The notes beneath the pieces are model-generated. The model made no database searches and was not told where the DNA came from. It worked only from the letters and a program-made list of their open reading frames with translations. Below are positions 1 through 9,841 of a stretch of 64,000 bases of DNA, piece after piece; position 1 is the stretch's first letter, and every line of letters starts with the position of its first letter. The position numbers and the translations under genes are program-made. The stretch is taken from positions 2,312,286 through 2,376,285 of the forward strand of contig NZ_NKRE01000001.1 in NCBI RefSeq assembly GCF_002705925.1. The letters run 5' to 3'. Source of the stretch: Mycobacterium ostraviense. GTDB lineage: Bacteria; Actinomycetota; Actinomycetes; Mycobacteriales; Mycobacteriaceae.

Positions 1-188
1 CCATCACCGGACCCGCAGCCGATCCCACCGTCACCGACAACACCGGCCGGCAACTAAGCGCAGGATCGCTGGCACGCCCACCCACCCAACCCCCGCCCGC
101 TGTCGCAGCCTATCCTGGGCCCACCGGCGAGCGCGCCGACTGGTGGTGGTACGACCCCTTCCAACCCCAACCACCACCAACCAACTGA
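1..188 (+). pseudogene. C-terminal end of a DUF222/13E12-type HNH endonuclease family protein (partial at window edge)
   Basis: An open frame enters from the left edge (full codons from base 3) and stops with TGA at 186-188. Its last residues, ADWWWYDPFQPQPPPTN, match the tryptophan-rich, proline-rich tail that I recall at the C-terminus of mycobacterial 13E12-repeat (DUF222 plus HNH) proteins. The HNH part itself lies outside the window, so whether the whole gene is intact cannot be judged; it is typed as pseudogene only because it is incomplete here. A second, badly frameshifted member of the family lies at 48320-49420. These families are multicopy and repeat-like in mycobacteria. Confidence 0.6.
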
Positions 189-460
189 GTTGGCTGCCGG
201 CCCGGTTCCTGCCGGCACCGGATCGACGCTCAAACTGGTTGGCGCATCAAGGAATTCCGACAACCACACCCGCACCGCCGCCGACCTCGCAACACCCTCC
301 CCACGACCCGCGACAACGTGCACACCATCGTGAGCCAAGACGGGGCAGCGCCACGTGCACTCCGCATTCCTGCGCGCTCACCTAGGCTGCGGCTCAAGAC
401 ATTCCGCGGCGTGACAACGGTGCGGCGGCCAGCTATGCGGACGCGTGTTCGCGTCCCGCG
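189..460. other. Intergenic region with no recognisable gene
   Basis: These 272 bases lie between the end of the 13E12-type fragment and the convergent end of the first mmpL. Short open frames exist on both strands but show no family resemblance and no ribosome binding site. I see no clear terminator hairpin with a U-tract. Confidence 0.5.
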
Positions 461-3439
461 TCAGTAGTGCGGCGTGCTCACCGGGAATCGATCGGTGTCC
501 GCGGTTTCGGATGGGTCAACGGACTTGCCGTCGCGGGGCAGCAACAAAGCACGAACCAACGGCCGGGGGCCGTAAGGCCGAAGTAGCTGACTGGCCGGCC
601 GGGTCCGCACTCGCTGCGGCCACCAGAACCAGCGGCCCATCAGCGCGGCGACGGAGGGCATCATGAACGACCGCACAATCAGCGTGTCGAACAGCAGACC
701 CAGCGCGATCGTGGTGCCGACCTGTCCGATCACCTTCAAGTCGCTGAAGATGAACGAGGCCATGGTGGCGGCGAAGACCAGGCCCGCAGACGTCACGACG
801 GCGCCGGTGCCGGCCATCGACCGGATGATCCCGGTCTTTATTCCGGCGCCGATTTCTTCCTTGAAGCGCGATACCAGCAGCAGGTTGTAATCCGACCCGA
901 CGGCCAACAGCAGGATGACCGACATTGCCAGCACCATCCAGTGCAATTCGAAACCGAGAATGTCCTGCCAGACCAGAACGGAAAGCCCGAACGAGGCACC
1001 CAACGACAACAGCACCGTGCCGACAATGGTGAACGCCGCCACCACACTTTGGGTAATGATCAGCATGATGATGAAAATCAGACTGGCGGCGGCAATTCCG
1101 GCGATCATGAGATCCCACTTGGAACCGTCGCGCATATCCTTCAAGACTGCGGCGGTGCCGCCGAGATAGATCTTGGCGCCTTCCAGCGGAGTTCCCTTGA
1201 CGGCCTCCTTGGCCGCCTTCAAGATCGGCTCGACGTGCGAGATGCCTTCGGGGGTAGCCGGATCACCTTCGTGGGAGATGATGAAGCGGACCGCCTGCCC
1301 GTCCGGCGACAAGAACATCCTCAGACCCCGTTTGAAGTCGGGGTTGTCGAAAACCTCCGGCGGTATATAGAAGGAGTCGTCGTTGCGCGACGCGTCGAAA
1401 GCCTGCCCCATCGCCGTCGAATTCTTGGTCATCTCGTCCATCTGGTCATACAGCGACGACATCGAACTGTGCATGGTCAGCATCATCGTCTTCATCGTCT
1501 TCATGGTCGCGATCTGCGGCGGCAGCTGGGCAAGCATCTGCGGCATCAACACGTCCAATTGGTCCAAGTTGCCGGAGAGTTCCGCCAGCTTCTCGTCGAT
1601 CTGGTCAAGACCGTCCAGCGCATCGAATATCGACCGGAGCGACCAGCAGATCGGAATGTCGTAGCAGTGTCGTTCCCAGTAGAAGTAACTGCGAATCGGC
1701 CGCCAGAAATCGTCGAAATCGGCGATGTGGTCCCGCATTTGGTTGGTGATCTCAACCATTTCATGGGTCAGCGTGTCCATGTTGTGGGTGACTTTCACCG
1801 TCTGGGCCATGATGTCGTACATCCGCTGCATGGTGTCGATCGACTGCTGCATCGCATCGGCCTGCGTCAGCATGTCGGCCATCCGCTGCTTCATGTACTG
1901 CATGTTCTCGACCTGGACAGTGCTTTGCATACTGATCTGGAACGGAATCGACGTGTGCTCGATCGGTCTGCCCAACGGCCGGGTGATCGCCTGCACCCGC
2001 CCGATACCGGGCACATGAAAGACGGCTTTGGCTATCCGGTCGATGACCAGCATGTCGGCCGAATTGCGCATATCGTGATCGGTCTCCACCAAGAGCAGCT
2101 CCGGATTCATCCTCGCGTGGGAGAAATGCCGGTCGGCAGCTGCGTAACCTACATTGGCCGGGGTCCACGGCGGCAGATATTTCTTGCTGTCGTAATTCGT
2201 CGTGTACCCCGGCAGCGCGAGCAGCCCGATCAGGGCGATCGCGATGGACACGGCCAGGATCGGTCCGGGCCAGCGCACGATTGCGGTACCTACCCGCCGC
2301 CAGCCCCTGGTCCGCATCTTGCGCTTCGGGTCGAAGATTTTGAAAAAACTGCCCACGACCAGCACGGCCGGCCCCAGGGTGAGTGCGGCCAGCACCGCTA
2401 CCAGCATTCCTATTGCGCACGGGGCACCCAGGGTCTGGAAATAGGGAAGCCGGGTGAAGCTGAGACAATACATCGCACCGGCGATGGTCAGGCCGGAGCC
2501 GAGGACGACATGCGCGGTTCCGTGGAACATCGTGTAGAACGCCTTTTCCCGGTCCTCACCGAGACCGCGCGCCTCTTGATATCGGCCGAGCACGAATATC
2601 GCGTAGTCGGTGCCGGCCGCGATCGCCATCAGCACCAGCAGATTAACCGCGAAGGTGGAAAGCCCGATGATGTTGTAATGCCCCAGGAAAGCAACCACCT
2701 GCCGGGCCGCCATCAACTCGATTCCGACCATCACCAAGACCAGCGCCGTCTGGATAATGGATCGGTATACGAAAAGCAGCATCACGATAATCACCAGAAA
2801 GGTGATCATCGTGACTTTCTTGACGCCTTTGTCGCCGGACGTGGACTGATCGGCGGTGAGCGCGGCCGCGCCGGTGACATATGCCTTGACACCTGGCGGG
2901 GCCGGAACGCTGTCGACGATCTTGCGCACCGCTGCAACCGACTCGTTGGCCAGCGACTCGCCCTGGTTGCCGGCCAGGTTCAGCTGGACGTAGGCCGCCT
3001 TGCCGTCGGGGCTCTGCGAACCGGCCGCCGTCAGCGGATCGCCCCAGAAATCCTGGATGTGCTGAACGTGTTTGGTGTCGGCGGAAAGCCTGCGGATCAG
3101 TTCGTCGTAATAGTGGTGGGCGGCATCGTCGAGCGGCTTGTCGCCTTCCAGCACGATCATCACCGAGCTGTCGGTGTTGAATTCCTGAAAGACTTTGCCA
3201 ACGCGCTTCATCGCGACCATCGATTCCGCATTGCTGGGGCTCAACGACACGGTGTGGTCTTGGCCGACCTGTTCCAGCGACGGTACGAAAATGCTGAGAA
3301 CAACGACGAGTCCGATCCAGAGAAGCACGATCGGCACCGCAAGGCGGTGAATTATCCGGGCAAACGAGGGCCGTTTCCCGGCCTCGTTTCGGGTTGGGTC
3401 CGCGGGACTGTTTTCGGTGGTCGTCTGGATATCGCTCAT
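461..3439 (-). CDS. MmpL-family RND transporter (paralog of MmpL4), 992 aa
   Basis: Inner-membrane RND transporter that in mycobacteria exports lipids or siderophores together with a small MmpS partner. The start is the ATG at 3439, which overlaps the mmpS stop codon (ATGA), so the pair is translationally coupled; the frame stays open 29 codons further upstream but only inside mmpS. The protein has the family layout: an N-terminal membrane anchor after a short cytosolic tail, a periplasmic loop, a five-helix bundle, a second large periplasmic domain rich in Met and Gln coiled-coil segments (about residues 500-720), and a second helix bundle. The Asp-Tyr pairs that relay protons are present at D278-Y279 (GTDYAIF) and D850-Y851 (GSDYNLLL). 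It is clearly paralogous to the MmpL4-like protein at 5573-8479. The substrate cannot be read from sequence. Confidence 0.95.
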   Translation of the reverse strand: MSDIQTTTENSPADPTRNEAGKRPSFARIIHRLAVPIVLLWIGLVVVLSIFVPSLEQVGQDHTVSLSPSNAESMVAMKRVGKVFQEFNTDSSVMIVLEGDKPLDDAAHHYYDELIRRLSADTKHVQHIQDFWGDPLTAAGSQSPDGKAAYVQLNLAGNQGESLANESVAAVRKIVDSVPAPPGVKAYVTGAAALTADQSTSGDKGVKKVTMITFLVIIVMLLFVYRSIIQTALVLVMVGIELMAARQVVAFLGHYNIIGLSTFAVNLLVLMAIAAGTDYAIFVLGRYQEARGLGEDREKAFYTMFHGTAHVVLGSGLTIAGAMYCLSFTRLPYFQTLGAPCAIGMLVAVLAALTLGPAVLVVGSFFKIFDPKRKMRTRGWRRVGTAIVRWPGPILAVSIAIALIGLLALPGYTTNYDSKKYLPPWTPANVGYAAADRHFSHARMNPELLLVETDHDMRNSADMLVIDRIAKAVFHVPGIGRVQAITRPLGRPIEHTSIPFQISMQSTVQVENMQYMKQRMADMLTQADAMQQSIDTMQRMYDIMAQTVKVTHNMDTLTHEMVEITNQMRDHIADFDDFWRPIRSYFYWERHCYDIPICWSLRSIFDALDGLDQIDEKLAELSGNLDQLDVLMPQMLAQLPPQIATMKTMKTMMLTMHSSMSSLYDQMDEMTKNSTAMGQAFDASRNDDSFYIPPEVFDNPDFKRGLRMFLSPDGQAVRFIISHEGDPATPEGISHVEPILKAAKEAVKGTPLEGAKIYLGGTAAVLKDMRDGSKWDLMIAGIAAASLIFIIMLIITQSVVAAFTIVGTVLLSLGASFGLSVLVWQDILGFELHWMVLAMSVILLLAVGSDYNLLLVSRFKEEIGAGIKTGIIRSMAGTGAVVTSAGLVFAATMASFIFSDLKVIGQVGTTIALGLLFDTLIVRSFMMPSVAALMGRWFWWPQRVRTRPASQLLRPYGPRPLVRALLLPRDGKSVDPSETADTDRFPVSTPHY

Positions 3440-3882
3440 GCCGATTTCACCAAGCAGAAGGTTTGGGCGTTCACTCCGTTCTCGGACCTTTCGTCCTTGA
3501 CTTCGCCGTTCACGATGATGCGGCAACCGATCTGGTCGCTGTCGCCTTGCGCCACCACGTTGACGCTCACCGAAGCCAGCGTGGTGGTGACGGAAAGCGT
3601 CCAGGGCAGCGGCACGTTACTGGCCCGCTGCGGCTGCGCATTGATGTCCAAATAGTTGATGTTGGCAGTGGTCCCGGGGGGGCCGAAAACCTCGTACACC
3701 ACATGCTTGGGGTTGAACGGCTTGATGTCGTCGGCAATGCCGCTGGTGATCGGCCCCTTGTCCTGATAGCCGAAAAAGCTGCGCAGGCGGTGGACACTGA
3801 AACCCGCCACCGCGACCACGGCAACGATGACGAGCGGGATCCACACTCGCTTCAGCATGTTGGTGACCGAAATCTTTGCCAC
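3436..3882 (-). CDS. MmpS-family membrane protein, partner of the adjacent MmpL, 148 aa
   Basis: Small accessory protein of an MmpL transporter. A single N-terminal membrane helix (about residues 12-30) is followed by a periplasmic beta-rich domain with the family landmarks [17 protein letters not shown], a GCRI segment and the ending FCLVKSA. The GTG start at 3882 is preceded by GGAAGG at a good distance; a second possible start is Met9, nearer the length of other MmpS proteins. It overlaps the mmpL start by four bases. It is closer in layout to MmpS1/MmpS4 than to MmpS3, but the paralog cannot be fixed without a tree. Confidence 0.92.
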   Translation of the reverse strand: MAKISVTNMLKRVWIPLVIVAVVAVAGFSVHRLRSFFGYQDKGPITSGIADDIKPFNPKHVVYEVFGPPGTTANINYLDINAQPQRASNVPLPWTLSVTTTLASVSVNVVAQGDSDQIGCRIIVNGEVKDERSENGVNAQTFCLVKSA

Positions 3883-4035
3883 CCATCACCTTCCGCTCGC
3901 CGAGACCGGGACCGTGCGTCCGAGCGCTTCGGCCATCGCGCGCGCCGGGTTTGTCGAACGAATCCAGGGAGCAAACCCGAGGCGGCTGGCAACGGCCGGC
4001 GTTCGTGGCCATCCCACCCAGATGGTTTGTTGCAC

Positions 4036-4046
4036 TAAGTATCTTA
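4036..4046. promoter_or_regulatory. Short palindrome TAAGTATCTTA upstream of mmpS; possible operator
   Basis: TAAG-TAT-CTTA is a perfect-arm inverted repeat in an unusually AT-rich patch in the 253-base gap between tetR and mmpS, about 155 bases upstream of the mmpS start. It could be a TetR-family operator or promoter element for the left operon. Only the symmetry is seen; the function is inferred. Confidence 0.25.
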
Positions 4047-4135
4047 AACGTACCCGTGGCGGGCCGCAGAACCTCGCCCTCGCGACAGTCCCAACCGGTT
4101 GTGATCTGGTCACGAAACTCTCCATCCTCGGTGGC

Positions 4136-4804
4136 TCAGGGACATTCGGCGGTGAGGCCGAAGCAGGTCGCGGTGAGCAGCCGGGTGAGGGCGGAGGCGA
4201 AGTCGAGGTTCCACTCGGGCGGCAGGACGTCCGGCTCCTCGGCGTAGGCGTCGGTGAGCCGCTCCGGCGGATTGGCGATCTGCCACAGCGTGGCCGCCAA
4301 CGAGTAAGCCGCCAACAGAATGTCGAAGGCCCCGGAACGCCCGAGCGCCGGCAGCGCATTCTCGATCGCGTCCGCGAGCGCGATCACCGCGGCGGTGCTG
4401 GTGCGCTTTACCTCGACCACCCGGTCGACATCCACCTCGTGTTCGAGGTGCAGATGCAGATTGGCCAGCAGGTCACAGAACAGCGGATCGGCGGCCAGGC
4501 CGTCGGCCAGGGCTGCGGCCACCCGGGAATGCGACATCGGGCCGGGCTCGCTCAGGCTCTCGCATACCGTCTTCGACCACCGCACCCAGCCCTCGGCAGC
4601 GAGGTGCAGCAGGACCTCCTTGTGGGAGGTGAAATAGCGGCGCACCGCCGAGTAGTGAATGCCGGCGCGGTTGGCGACGGCGGTCAAGGTCACCGACGCC
4701 ACCCCGGTTTCGGATGCCAGCGAACGCGCCGCATCCATCAACGCCGCGGCACGCCGGCGTTTGTTCTCCTCGGTGCGGGCGCGCCGGAACGTCAGTTGCG
4801 CCAC
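4136..4804 (-). CDS. TetR-family transcriptional regulator, Rv0452-like
   Basis: DNA-binding regulator with an N-terminal TetR helix-turn-helix (ASVTLTAVANRAGIHYSAVR followed by RYFTSHKEV) and an all-helical ligand-binding C-terminal domain containing the run FCDLLANLHLHLEHEVDVDR. It sits between two divergent mmpS-mmpL operons; the equivalent M. tuberculosis gene is Rv0452 next to mmpS4-mmpL4, so control of these transporters is likely but inferred. I chose the GTG at 4804 (protein starting VAQLTFRRAR) because a TATCCT hexamer ends six bases before it, as in leaderless mycobacterial genes. The frame remains open to 4873, but those 23 codons encode nothing TetR-like. Confidence 0.92.
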   Translation of the reverse strand: MAQLTFRRARTEENKRRRAAALMDAARSLASETGVASVTLTAVANRAGIHYSAVRRYFTSHKEVLLHLAAEGWVRWSKTVCESLSEPGPMSHSRVAAALADGLAADPLFCDLLANLHLHLEHEVDVDRVVEVKRTSTAAVIALADAIENALPALGRSGAFDILLAAYSLAATLWQIANPPERLTDAYAEEPDVLPPEWNLDFASALTRLLTATCFGLTAECP

Positions 4805-4810
4805 TGGCAG

Positions 4811-4816
4811 AGGATA
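4811..4816 (-). promoter_or_regulatory. -10 element of a leaderless tetR transcript
   Basis: Read on the minus strand, TATCCT is followed by six bases (CTGCCA) and then the GTG at 4804. No Shine-Dalgarno sequence precedes that GTG. This fits the TANNNT-N6-start pattern of leaderless mycobacterial promoters. Confidence 0.55.
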
Positions 4817-4864
4817 ACGCACATCGTGTGATTTGAGAGCAGTAAGCCGGCCGGGTAGCGTGCC

Positions 4865-4887
4865 GTTACGCACGTGGTATGCGTTAC
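4865..4887. promoter_or_regulatory. Imperfect inverted repeat between tetR and mmpS4; candidate TetR operator
   Basis: GTTACGCA and TGCGTTAC flank a 7-base spacer (7 of 8 arm positions pair). The site lies in the divergent promoter region, just upstream of the tetR -10 and before mmpS4, where an autoregulated TetR site is expected. A related half-site (TAACGCACAT) and the palindrome CACATCGTGTG occur at 4815-4830. Binding is inferred. Confidence 0.35.
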
Positions 4888-4936
4888 ACTGCCGCCGTGC
4901 GGGGAAGGAGCCGCGCTCCGCACCGCAATGGTTTAC

Positions 4937-4955
4937 TTAGGCAAGGCTAGGCACA
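4937..4955. promoter_or_regulatory. IdeR-like iron box upstream of mmpS4
   Basis: TTAGGCAAGGCTAGGCACA aligns with the mycobacterial IdeR (DtxR-type) 19-bp consensus TTAGGTTAGGCTAACCTAA; the left half and centre fit well and the right half is weaker. The M. tuberculosis mmpS4-mmpL4 operon is iron-repressed through IdeR, so both position and target agree with established knowledge. Confidence 0.6.
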
Positions 4956-5156
4956 GTAATGGCGTGCTCGAGGTGATTCAGGGTGACCCGCGACGAGTAG
5001 CTCGTCGCGGCAACCGGCATCGCTGATCGGGTGCGTCGCGGCTGATCGGGCGCGTCGCGGTGCTCTGTCGTTGAAAGCTCGGAAGGACGTCATCAGGGGC
5101 GAGTATGGTTCGCCCGTAGCAAATACCAACCGGCGAAAGGACTTGAGATCTTCAAG

Positions 5157-5576
5157 GTGCTGTCGCGGACATGGATCGCGCTGGTAATCCTGGCGGTGGT
5201 CATCGCCGGGGGGTTCACCGTGCACCGGATTCGCGGCTTCTTCGCATCCGAGAAACGCGAGTCCTATTCCGACAGCAACCTCGACAGCAAACCGTTCAAC
5301 CCCAAACAGATCACCTACGAAGTCTTCGGCCCACCCGAAACGGTCGCCGATATCAGCTATTTCGATGTCAATTCCGACCCGCAACGGGTCGATCAAGCGG
5401 TGCTACCGTGGTCGTTGCACTTCACCACGAACTTGGCGGCAGTGATGGGAAACCTTGTGGCTCAAGGTGACAGCGACAGCATCGGTTGCCGGATCACTGT
5501 GGACGGCGTGGTCAAGGCGGAGAAGGTTTCGCACGGGGTCAATGCCTACACCTACTGCCTGGTGAAGTCGGCGTGA
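5157..5576 (+). CDS. mmpS4: MmpS4, membrane accessory protein for siderophore export
   Basis: Single N-terminal membrane helix (about residues 7-24) followed by a periplasmic domain with [28 protein letters not shown] and the ending YTYCLVKSA. It closely resembles my memory of M. tuberculosis MmpS4 (Rv0451c), which with MmpL4 supports export of mycobactin and carboxymycobactin. The start is GTG at 5157; a GAAAGGA sequence lies 15 bases upstream, further than usual, and no earlier in-frame start is available. The last codons overlap mmpL4 (GTGA). An IdeR-like box 200 bases upstream points to iron repression. Confidence 0.9.
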   Translation: MLSRTWIALVILAVVIAGGFTVHRIRGFFASEKRESYSDSNLDSKPFNPKQITYEVFGPPETVADISYFDVNSDPQRVDQAVLPWSLHFTTNLAAVMGNLVAQGDSDSIGCRITVDGVVKAEKVSHGVNAYTYCLVKSA

Positions 5577-8479
5577 GCTTCAAGTACGCGAACGACCCCG
5601 ACACCGGCACCCATGCCGAAAAGCCGTTGATCGCGCGGATCATCCACGCGTTCGCGGTGCCGATCATTCTCGGCTGGCTCGCGATCTGCGTTGCGCTCAG
5701 CGTTTTCGTCCCGTCGCTGGAAGAAGTCGGGCAAGAGCGCTCGGTGTCGCTGAGCCCCAAGGAAGCGCCGTCGTACCAGGCCATGAAGCACATCGGGCAG
5801 GCGTTCAACGAAGGCAACACCGACAGCGTCGCCATGATCGTCCTGGAGGGCAACCAGCCACTCGGCGACGAGGCCCACAAGTACTACGACGTTCTCATCC
5901 GCAAACTGCGAGCCGATACCAAGCATGTCCAGAGCGTCCAGGACTTCTGGGGAGATCCGCTCACGGCGGCCGGGGCGCAAAGCAACGACGGCAAAGCCAC
6001 CTACGTCCAGTTGAATCTCGCCGGCAACCAAGGCGAGCCGTTGGCCAACGAGTCCGTCGAAGCGGTGCGCAAGATCGTCGCGGACACGCCGGCGCCGCCA
6101 GGAGTGACGACGTATGTCACCGGCGCGGCGGCGATGGTCGCCGACATGCACCACAGTGGCGACAAGTCGATGATGAAGATCACCATCACCACGGTCGCCG
6201 TGATCTTCATGATGCTGCTGCTGGTATACCGCTCGCCGATAACCGTCGTCATGCTGTTGCTGACGGTCGGGGTGGAATTGACCGCGGCCCGGGGAGTGGT
6301 CGCGCTGTTCGGACACCTCGGGGCCATGGGACTGTCCACCTTTGCGGTCAGCCTGCTGACCTCACTGGCGATCGCCGCCGGCACCGACTACGGCATCTTC
6401 ATCTTCGGGCGCTACCAGGAAGCACGCCAGGCCGGCGAAGACCGGGAAACCGCCTTCTACACGATGTACCGCGGCACCGCCCACGTCATCCTGGGCTCCG
6501 GATTGACGATCGCCGGCGCGACCTTCTGCCTCAAGTTCGCCCGGATGCCCTACTTCGAAACCCTCGGCATCCCCTGTGCGGTGGGGATGCTGGTGGCGGT
6601 CTTCGCGGCACTGACGCTGGGGCCCGCGGTGCTGACCGTGGGCAGCCGATTCGGGCTGTTCGACCCCAAGCGGCTGCTGAAGGTTCGCGGCTGGCGCCGG
6701 GTCGGCACGGTGGTGGTGCGGTGGCCGCTGCCCGTTCTCGCCGCCACCTGCGCCGTCGCCCTGGTCGGTCTGCTCGCGCTGCCCGGATACCGGACCAACT
6801 ACAACGACCGCGCCTACCTGCCCAACTTCATCCCCGCCAACCAAGGGTTCACCGCTGCGGAACGCCATTTCTCGCAGGCCCGGATGAAGCCCGACGTGTT
6901 GATGATCGAGTCCGATCACGACATGCGAAATCCTGCCGACTTTCTGGTGCTCGACAAGCTGGCCAAAGGAATCTTCCGGGTTCCCGGCGTATCCCGGGTG
7001 CAGGCGATCACCAGGCCCGACGGAACGGCGATGGACCACACGTCGATCCCGTTTCTGATCAGCATGCAAAACGCCGGTCAGGTGCAGACCCTGAAGTACC
7101 AGCGCGACCGGATCGACGACATGCTCAAGCAGGCCGACGAGATGGCCAAGACCATCGCGATCATGCAGCAGATGTACAGCCTGATGTCGCAACTCGCCGA
7201 GAACACCCACCGCATCGCCGGCGACACCGAAGAGATGCAGCAGATCACCAATGAGCTGCGCGACCATATCGCGGACTTCGATGATTTCTGGCGCCCGATC
7301 CGCAGCTACTTCTACTGGGAGAAGCACTGTTACGACATCCCCATCTGCTGGTCCTTCAGGTCGATATTCGACGCGCTGGACGGGCTCGACCAGGTTGACG
7401 AGAAGCTCAGCGATCTGGTGGCCGATACCAAGAACATTGACCGGCTGATGCCGCAGATGCTCGCGACGTTCCCGCCGATGATCGACAGCATGGAGAGCAT
7501 GCGGATCATGATGCTGACCATGCACAGCACCATGGCCGGCTTCTACGACCAGATGAACGAGATGAGCGACAACGCGAACGCCATGGGCAAGGCGTTCGAT
7601 GCGGCCAAGAACGACGACTCGTTCTACCTGCCGCCGGAGGTCTTCAAGAACAAGGACTTCCAGCGCGCCATGAAGTCGTTCCTGTCACCCGACGGGCACG
7701 CCGCCCGCTTCATCATTTTGCACCGGGGAGATCCGCAATCGCCCGAGGGAATCGCGAGCGTCAGTGCGATACGCACCGCGGCCGAGGAGTCGCTCAAGGG
7801 AACCCCGCTGGAAGACGCCAAGATCTATCTGGCCGGGACGGCGGCCGTCTTCTACGACATCTCCGACGGGGCCAAATGGGACCTCCTTATCGCCGGGATT
7901 TCCTCGCTGTGCCTGATTTTCATCATCATGCTGATCTTGACCCGCGCCTTTGTCGCGGCGGCGGTGATCGTGGGCACGGTGGCGCTGTCCCTGGGCGCCT
8001 CGTTCGGGCTGTCGGTGCTGTTGTGGCAGCACATTCTCAGCATCGAGTTGCACTACATGGTGCTCGCCATGTCCGTCATCGTGCTGCTGGCCGTGGGTTC
8101 TGACTACAACCTGCTGCTGGTTTCCCGGTTCAAGGAGGAAATCAGCGCCGGGCTGAATACCGGCATCATTCGCGCGATGGGCGGTACCGGCAAGGTCGTG
8201 ACCAATGCCGGGCTGGTGTTCGCGTTCACCATGGCCTCCATGGCCGTCAGCGATCTGCGGGTGATCGGCCAGGTGGGCACCACCATCGGCCTGGGTCTGC
8301 TGTTCGACACGCTGATCGTGCGTTCGTTCATGACGCCCTCCATCGCCGCGCTGCTGGGCCGCTGGTTCTGGTGGCCGATGAAGGTGCGTTCGCGGCCGGC
8401 CCGAATCCGTTCGGCACTAAGGGGTCCCGGAGAGGAGCCGCAAACGGACCGGCTGATGGCGATGAGCGGCGAACATTAG
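5573..8479 (+). CDS. mmpL4: MmpL4, RND-family siderophore/lipid exporter, 968 aa
   Basis: Twelve-helix RND transporter of the inner membrane, one residue different in length from H37Rv MmpL4 (967 aa). It starts at a GTG that overlaps the mmpS4 stop codon. The Asp-Tyr proton-relay pairs are D272-Y273 (GTDYGIF) and D844-Y845 (GSDYNLLL). The periplasmic insert between about residues 480 and 700 is Met/Gln-rich and contains the C-x(4)-IPICWSF segment shared with the left-hand MmpL. Established role of the family member: export of mycobactin/carboxymycobactin with MmpS4, partly redundant with MmpL5. The paralogous pair on the other side of tetR indicates an ancient local duplication. Confidence 0.93.
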   Translation: MSFKYANDPDTGTHAEKPLIARIIHAFAVPIILGWLAICVALSVFVPSLEEVGQERSVSLSPKEAPSYQAMKHIGQAFNEGNTDSVAMIVLEGNQPLGDEAHKYYDVLIRKLRADTKHVQSVQDFWGDPLTAAGAQSNDGKATYVQLNLAGNQGEPLANESVEAVRKIVADTPAPPGVTTYVTGAAAMVADMHHSGDKSMMKITITTVAVIFMMLLLVYRSPITVVMLLLTVGVELTAARGVVALFGHLGAMGLSTFAVSLLTSLAIAAGTDYGIFIFGRYQEARQAGEDRETAFYTMYRGTAHVILGSGLTIAGATFCLKFARMPYFETLGIPCAVGMLVAVFAALTLGPAVLTVGSRFGLFDPKRLLKVRGWRRVGTVVVRWPLPVLAATCAVALVGLLALPGYRTNYNDRAYLPNFIPANQGFTAAERHFSQARMKPDVLMIESDHDMRNPADFLVLDKLAKGIFRVPGVSRVQAITRPDGTAMDHTSIPFLISMQNAGQVQTLKYQRDRIDDMLKQADEMAKTIAIMQQMYSLMSQLAENTHRIAGDTEEMQQITNELRDHIADFDDFWRPIRSYFYWEKHCYDIPICWSFRSIFDALDGLDQVDEKLSDLVADTKNIDRLMPQMLATFPPMIDSMESMRIMMLTMHSTMAGFYDQMNEMSDNANAMGKAFDAAKNDDSFYLPPEVFKNKDFQRAMKSFLSPDGHAARFIILHRGDPQSPEGIASVSAIRTAAEESLKGTPLEDAKIYLAGTAAVFYDISDGAKWDLLIAGISSLCLIFIIMLILTRAFVAAAVIVGTVALSLGASFGLSVLLWQHILSIELHYMVLAMSVIVLLAVGSDYNLLLVSRFKEEISAGLNTGIIRAMGGTGKVVTNAGLVFAFTMASMAVSDLRVIGQVGTTIGLGLLFDTLIVRSFMTPSIAALLGRWFWWPMKVRSRPARIRSALRGPGEEPQTDRLMAMSGEH

Positions 8480-8493
8480 GCCGGTTAGCCGTC

Positions 8494-8520
8494 CCATCCG
8501 CGCTGCCGGCGGTTCCGAAT
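8494..8520 (+). promoter_or_regulatory. SigK-type promoter of the oxidoreductase-to-rskA operon
   Basis: CCATCC (8494-8499) and CCGAAT (8515-8520) match the -35 and -10 hexamers reported for mycobacterial SigK promoters, with a 15-base spacer. The -10 ends seven bases before the GTG start at 8528, so the mRNA would be leaderless or nearly so. Since sigK and rskA are the last genes of the run, this implies autoregulation. Confidence 0.7.
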
Positions 8521-8527
8521 ACCTGAT

Positions 8528-9841
8528 GTGCAGGAACGACATCCCCCGAGACGCTCGATAGCGGTCATCGGCAGCGGCGTCGCCGGCCTCACCGCCGCCT
8601 ACGTGCTGTCCGGACGTGACCGAGTCACCTTGTACGAGGCCGACACCCGGCTCGGCGGACATGCCCACACCCACTACGTCGATCGCGACGACGGGACGGG
8701 TAATGGCGGTCTGGTAGCCGTCGACTCGGCGTTCCTGGTGCACAACGACCGCACTTACCCGACGCTGTGCCGACTGTTCGACGACCTGGGCGTGGCCACC
8801 CAGGAGTCGGACATGTCAATGTCGGTGCGCGCCGACGACATCGGCCTCGAATATGCCGGGGCACTGGGAGTCCGGGGACTGTTCGCGTGCCGGCAGGCGC
8901 TGCGGCCCCGCTACCTGTTGATGCTGGCCGAGATCCTGCGCTTCCACCGCGCCGCCTCCCGACTGCTGCTCGCGGAACCGGGCGACGAACCAGAGACATT
9001 GGAAGCGTTCCTCAAGCGGCACCGCTTCTCGCCATTTTTCGTCGACTACTTCATCACTCCCCTGGTGGCCGCGGTGTGGTCGTGCGCGAGCGCAGATGCG
9101 TTGCGCTACCCGGCCAGGTATCTGTTCGTCTTCCTCGACCATCACGGGATGTTGTCGGTGTTCGGCTCGCCCACCTGGCGCACCGTCACCGGGGGTTCGG
9201 CGGCCTACGTCCAGGCGATCACCTCACGTCTGCCCGAGGTGTCAACGGGCGCACCGGTGCATTCGCTGCGCCGGGTGGCCGGCGGCGTGGTGGTCCGAGC
9301 CGGTCACGACGCCCCGCGAGAGTTCGACGCGGCCGTGGTCGCCGTGCATCCCGACCAGGCGCTGCTGCTACTCGACCAGCCGACTGCCTGGGAGCGCCAC
9401 GTGCTGGGCGCGATTCCCTATTCGACAAACCGGGCCCAGCTGCACACCGACGAGTCGGTGCTGCCCCGGCACCCCGGCGCCCGCGCGTCGTGGAACTACC
9501 TGGTGACACCGGGCACCGACCACGTGGTGGTCAGCTACGACGTCAGCAGGCTGATGCGCATCGACGACAACCGCCGGTTCCTGGTCACCCTCGGCGGCCA
9601 TGACCGGGTGGACCCCGGGTCGGTGCTAGCCGAGATGACCTACAGCCATCCGCTGTACACACCGGAATCGGTTGCGGCCCAACATCTATTGCCTACACTC
9701 GATGATGATCGGGTGGTGTTCGCCGGGGCCTATCACGGCTGGGGGTTCCACGAGGACGGCGCCGCCTCCGGGCTGCGGGCGGCCCGCCGGCTCGGGGCGG
9801 ACTGGCCGGCCGCAACCCGAAGGGAGGTGGTGCCATGCTGA
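8528..9841 (+). CDS. FAD-dependent amine-oxidase-like oxidoreductase, Rv0449c-like
   Basis: Flavoprotein of the NAD(P)-binding Rossmann/amine oxidase family. The dinucleotide-binding motif is at residues 11-28 (AVIGSGVAGLTAAYVLSG), followed by an acidic strand end (LYEAD) and the FAD-typical RLGGHAHTH. The C-terminal GAYHGWGFHEDGAASGLRAA closes the flavin site. It heads the SigK operon and neighbours DUF1365 and cyclopropane-synthase-like genes, a grouping widely conserved in bacteria and thought to act on fatty acids. The substrate is not known to me. The GTG start lies directly after the SigK-type promoter; 437 aa compares with 439 for Rv0449c. Confidence 0.92.
   Translation: MQERHPPRRSIAVIGSGVAGLTAAYVLSGRDRVTLYEADTRLGGHAHTHYVDRDDGTGNGGLVAVDSAFLVHNDRTYPTLCRLFDDLGVATQESDMSMSVRADDIGLEYAGALGVRGLFACRQALRPRYLLMLAEILRFHRAASRLLLAEPGDEPETLEAFLKRHRFSPFFVDYFITPLVAAVWSCASADALRYPARYLFVFLDHHGMLSVFGSPTWRTVTGGSAAYVQAITSRLPEVSTGAPVHSLRRVAGGVVVRAGHDAPREFDAAVVAVHPDQALLLLDQPTAWERHVLGAIPYSTNRAQLHTDESVLPRHPGARASWNYLVTPGTDHVVVSYDVSRLMRIDDNRRFLVTLGGHDRVDPGSVLAEMTYSHPLYTPESVAAQHLLPTLDDDRVVFAGAYHGWGFHEDGAASGLRAARRLGADWPAATRREVVPC

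Noticed and set aside
941..3655. 904-codon open frame on the plus strand opposite the first mmpL
   Set aside because: It is the antisense shadow of a clear MmpL gene; its His/Arg/Gln-rich product has no family resemblance.
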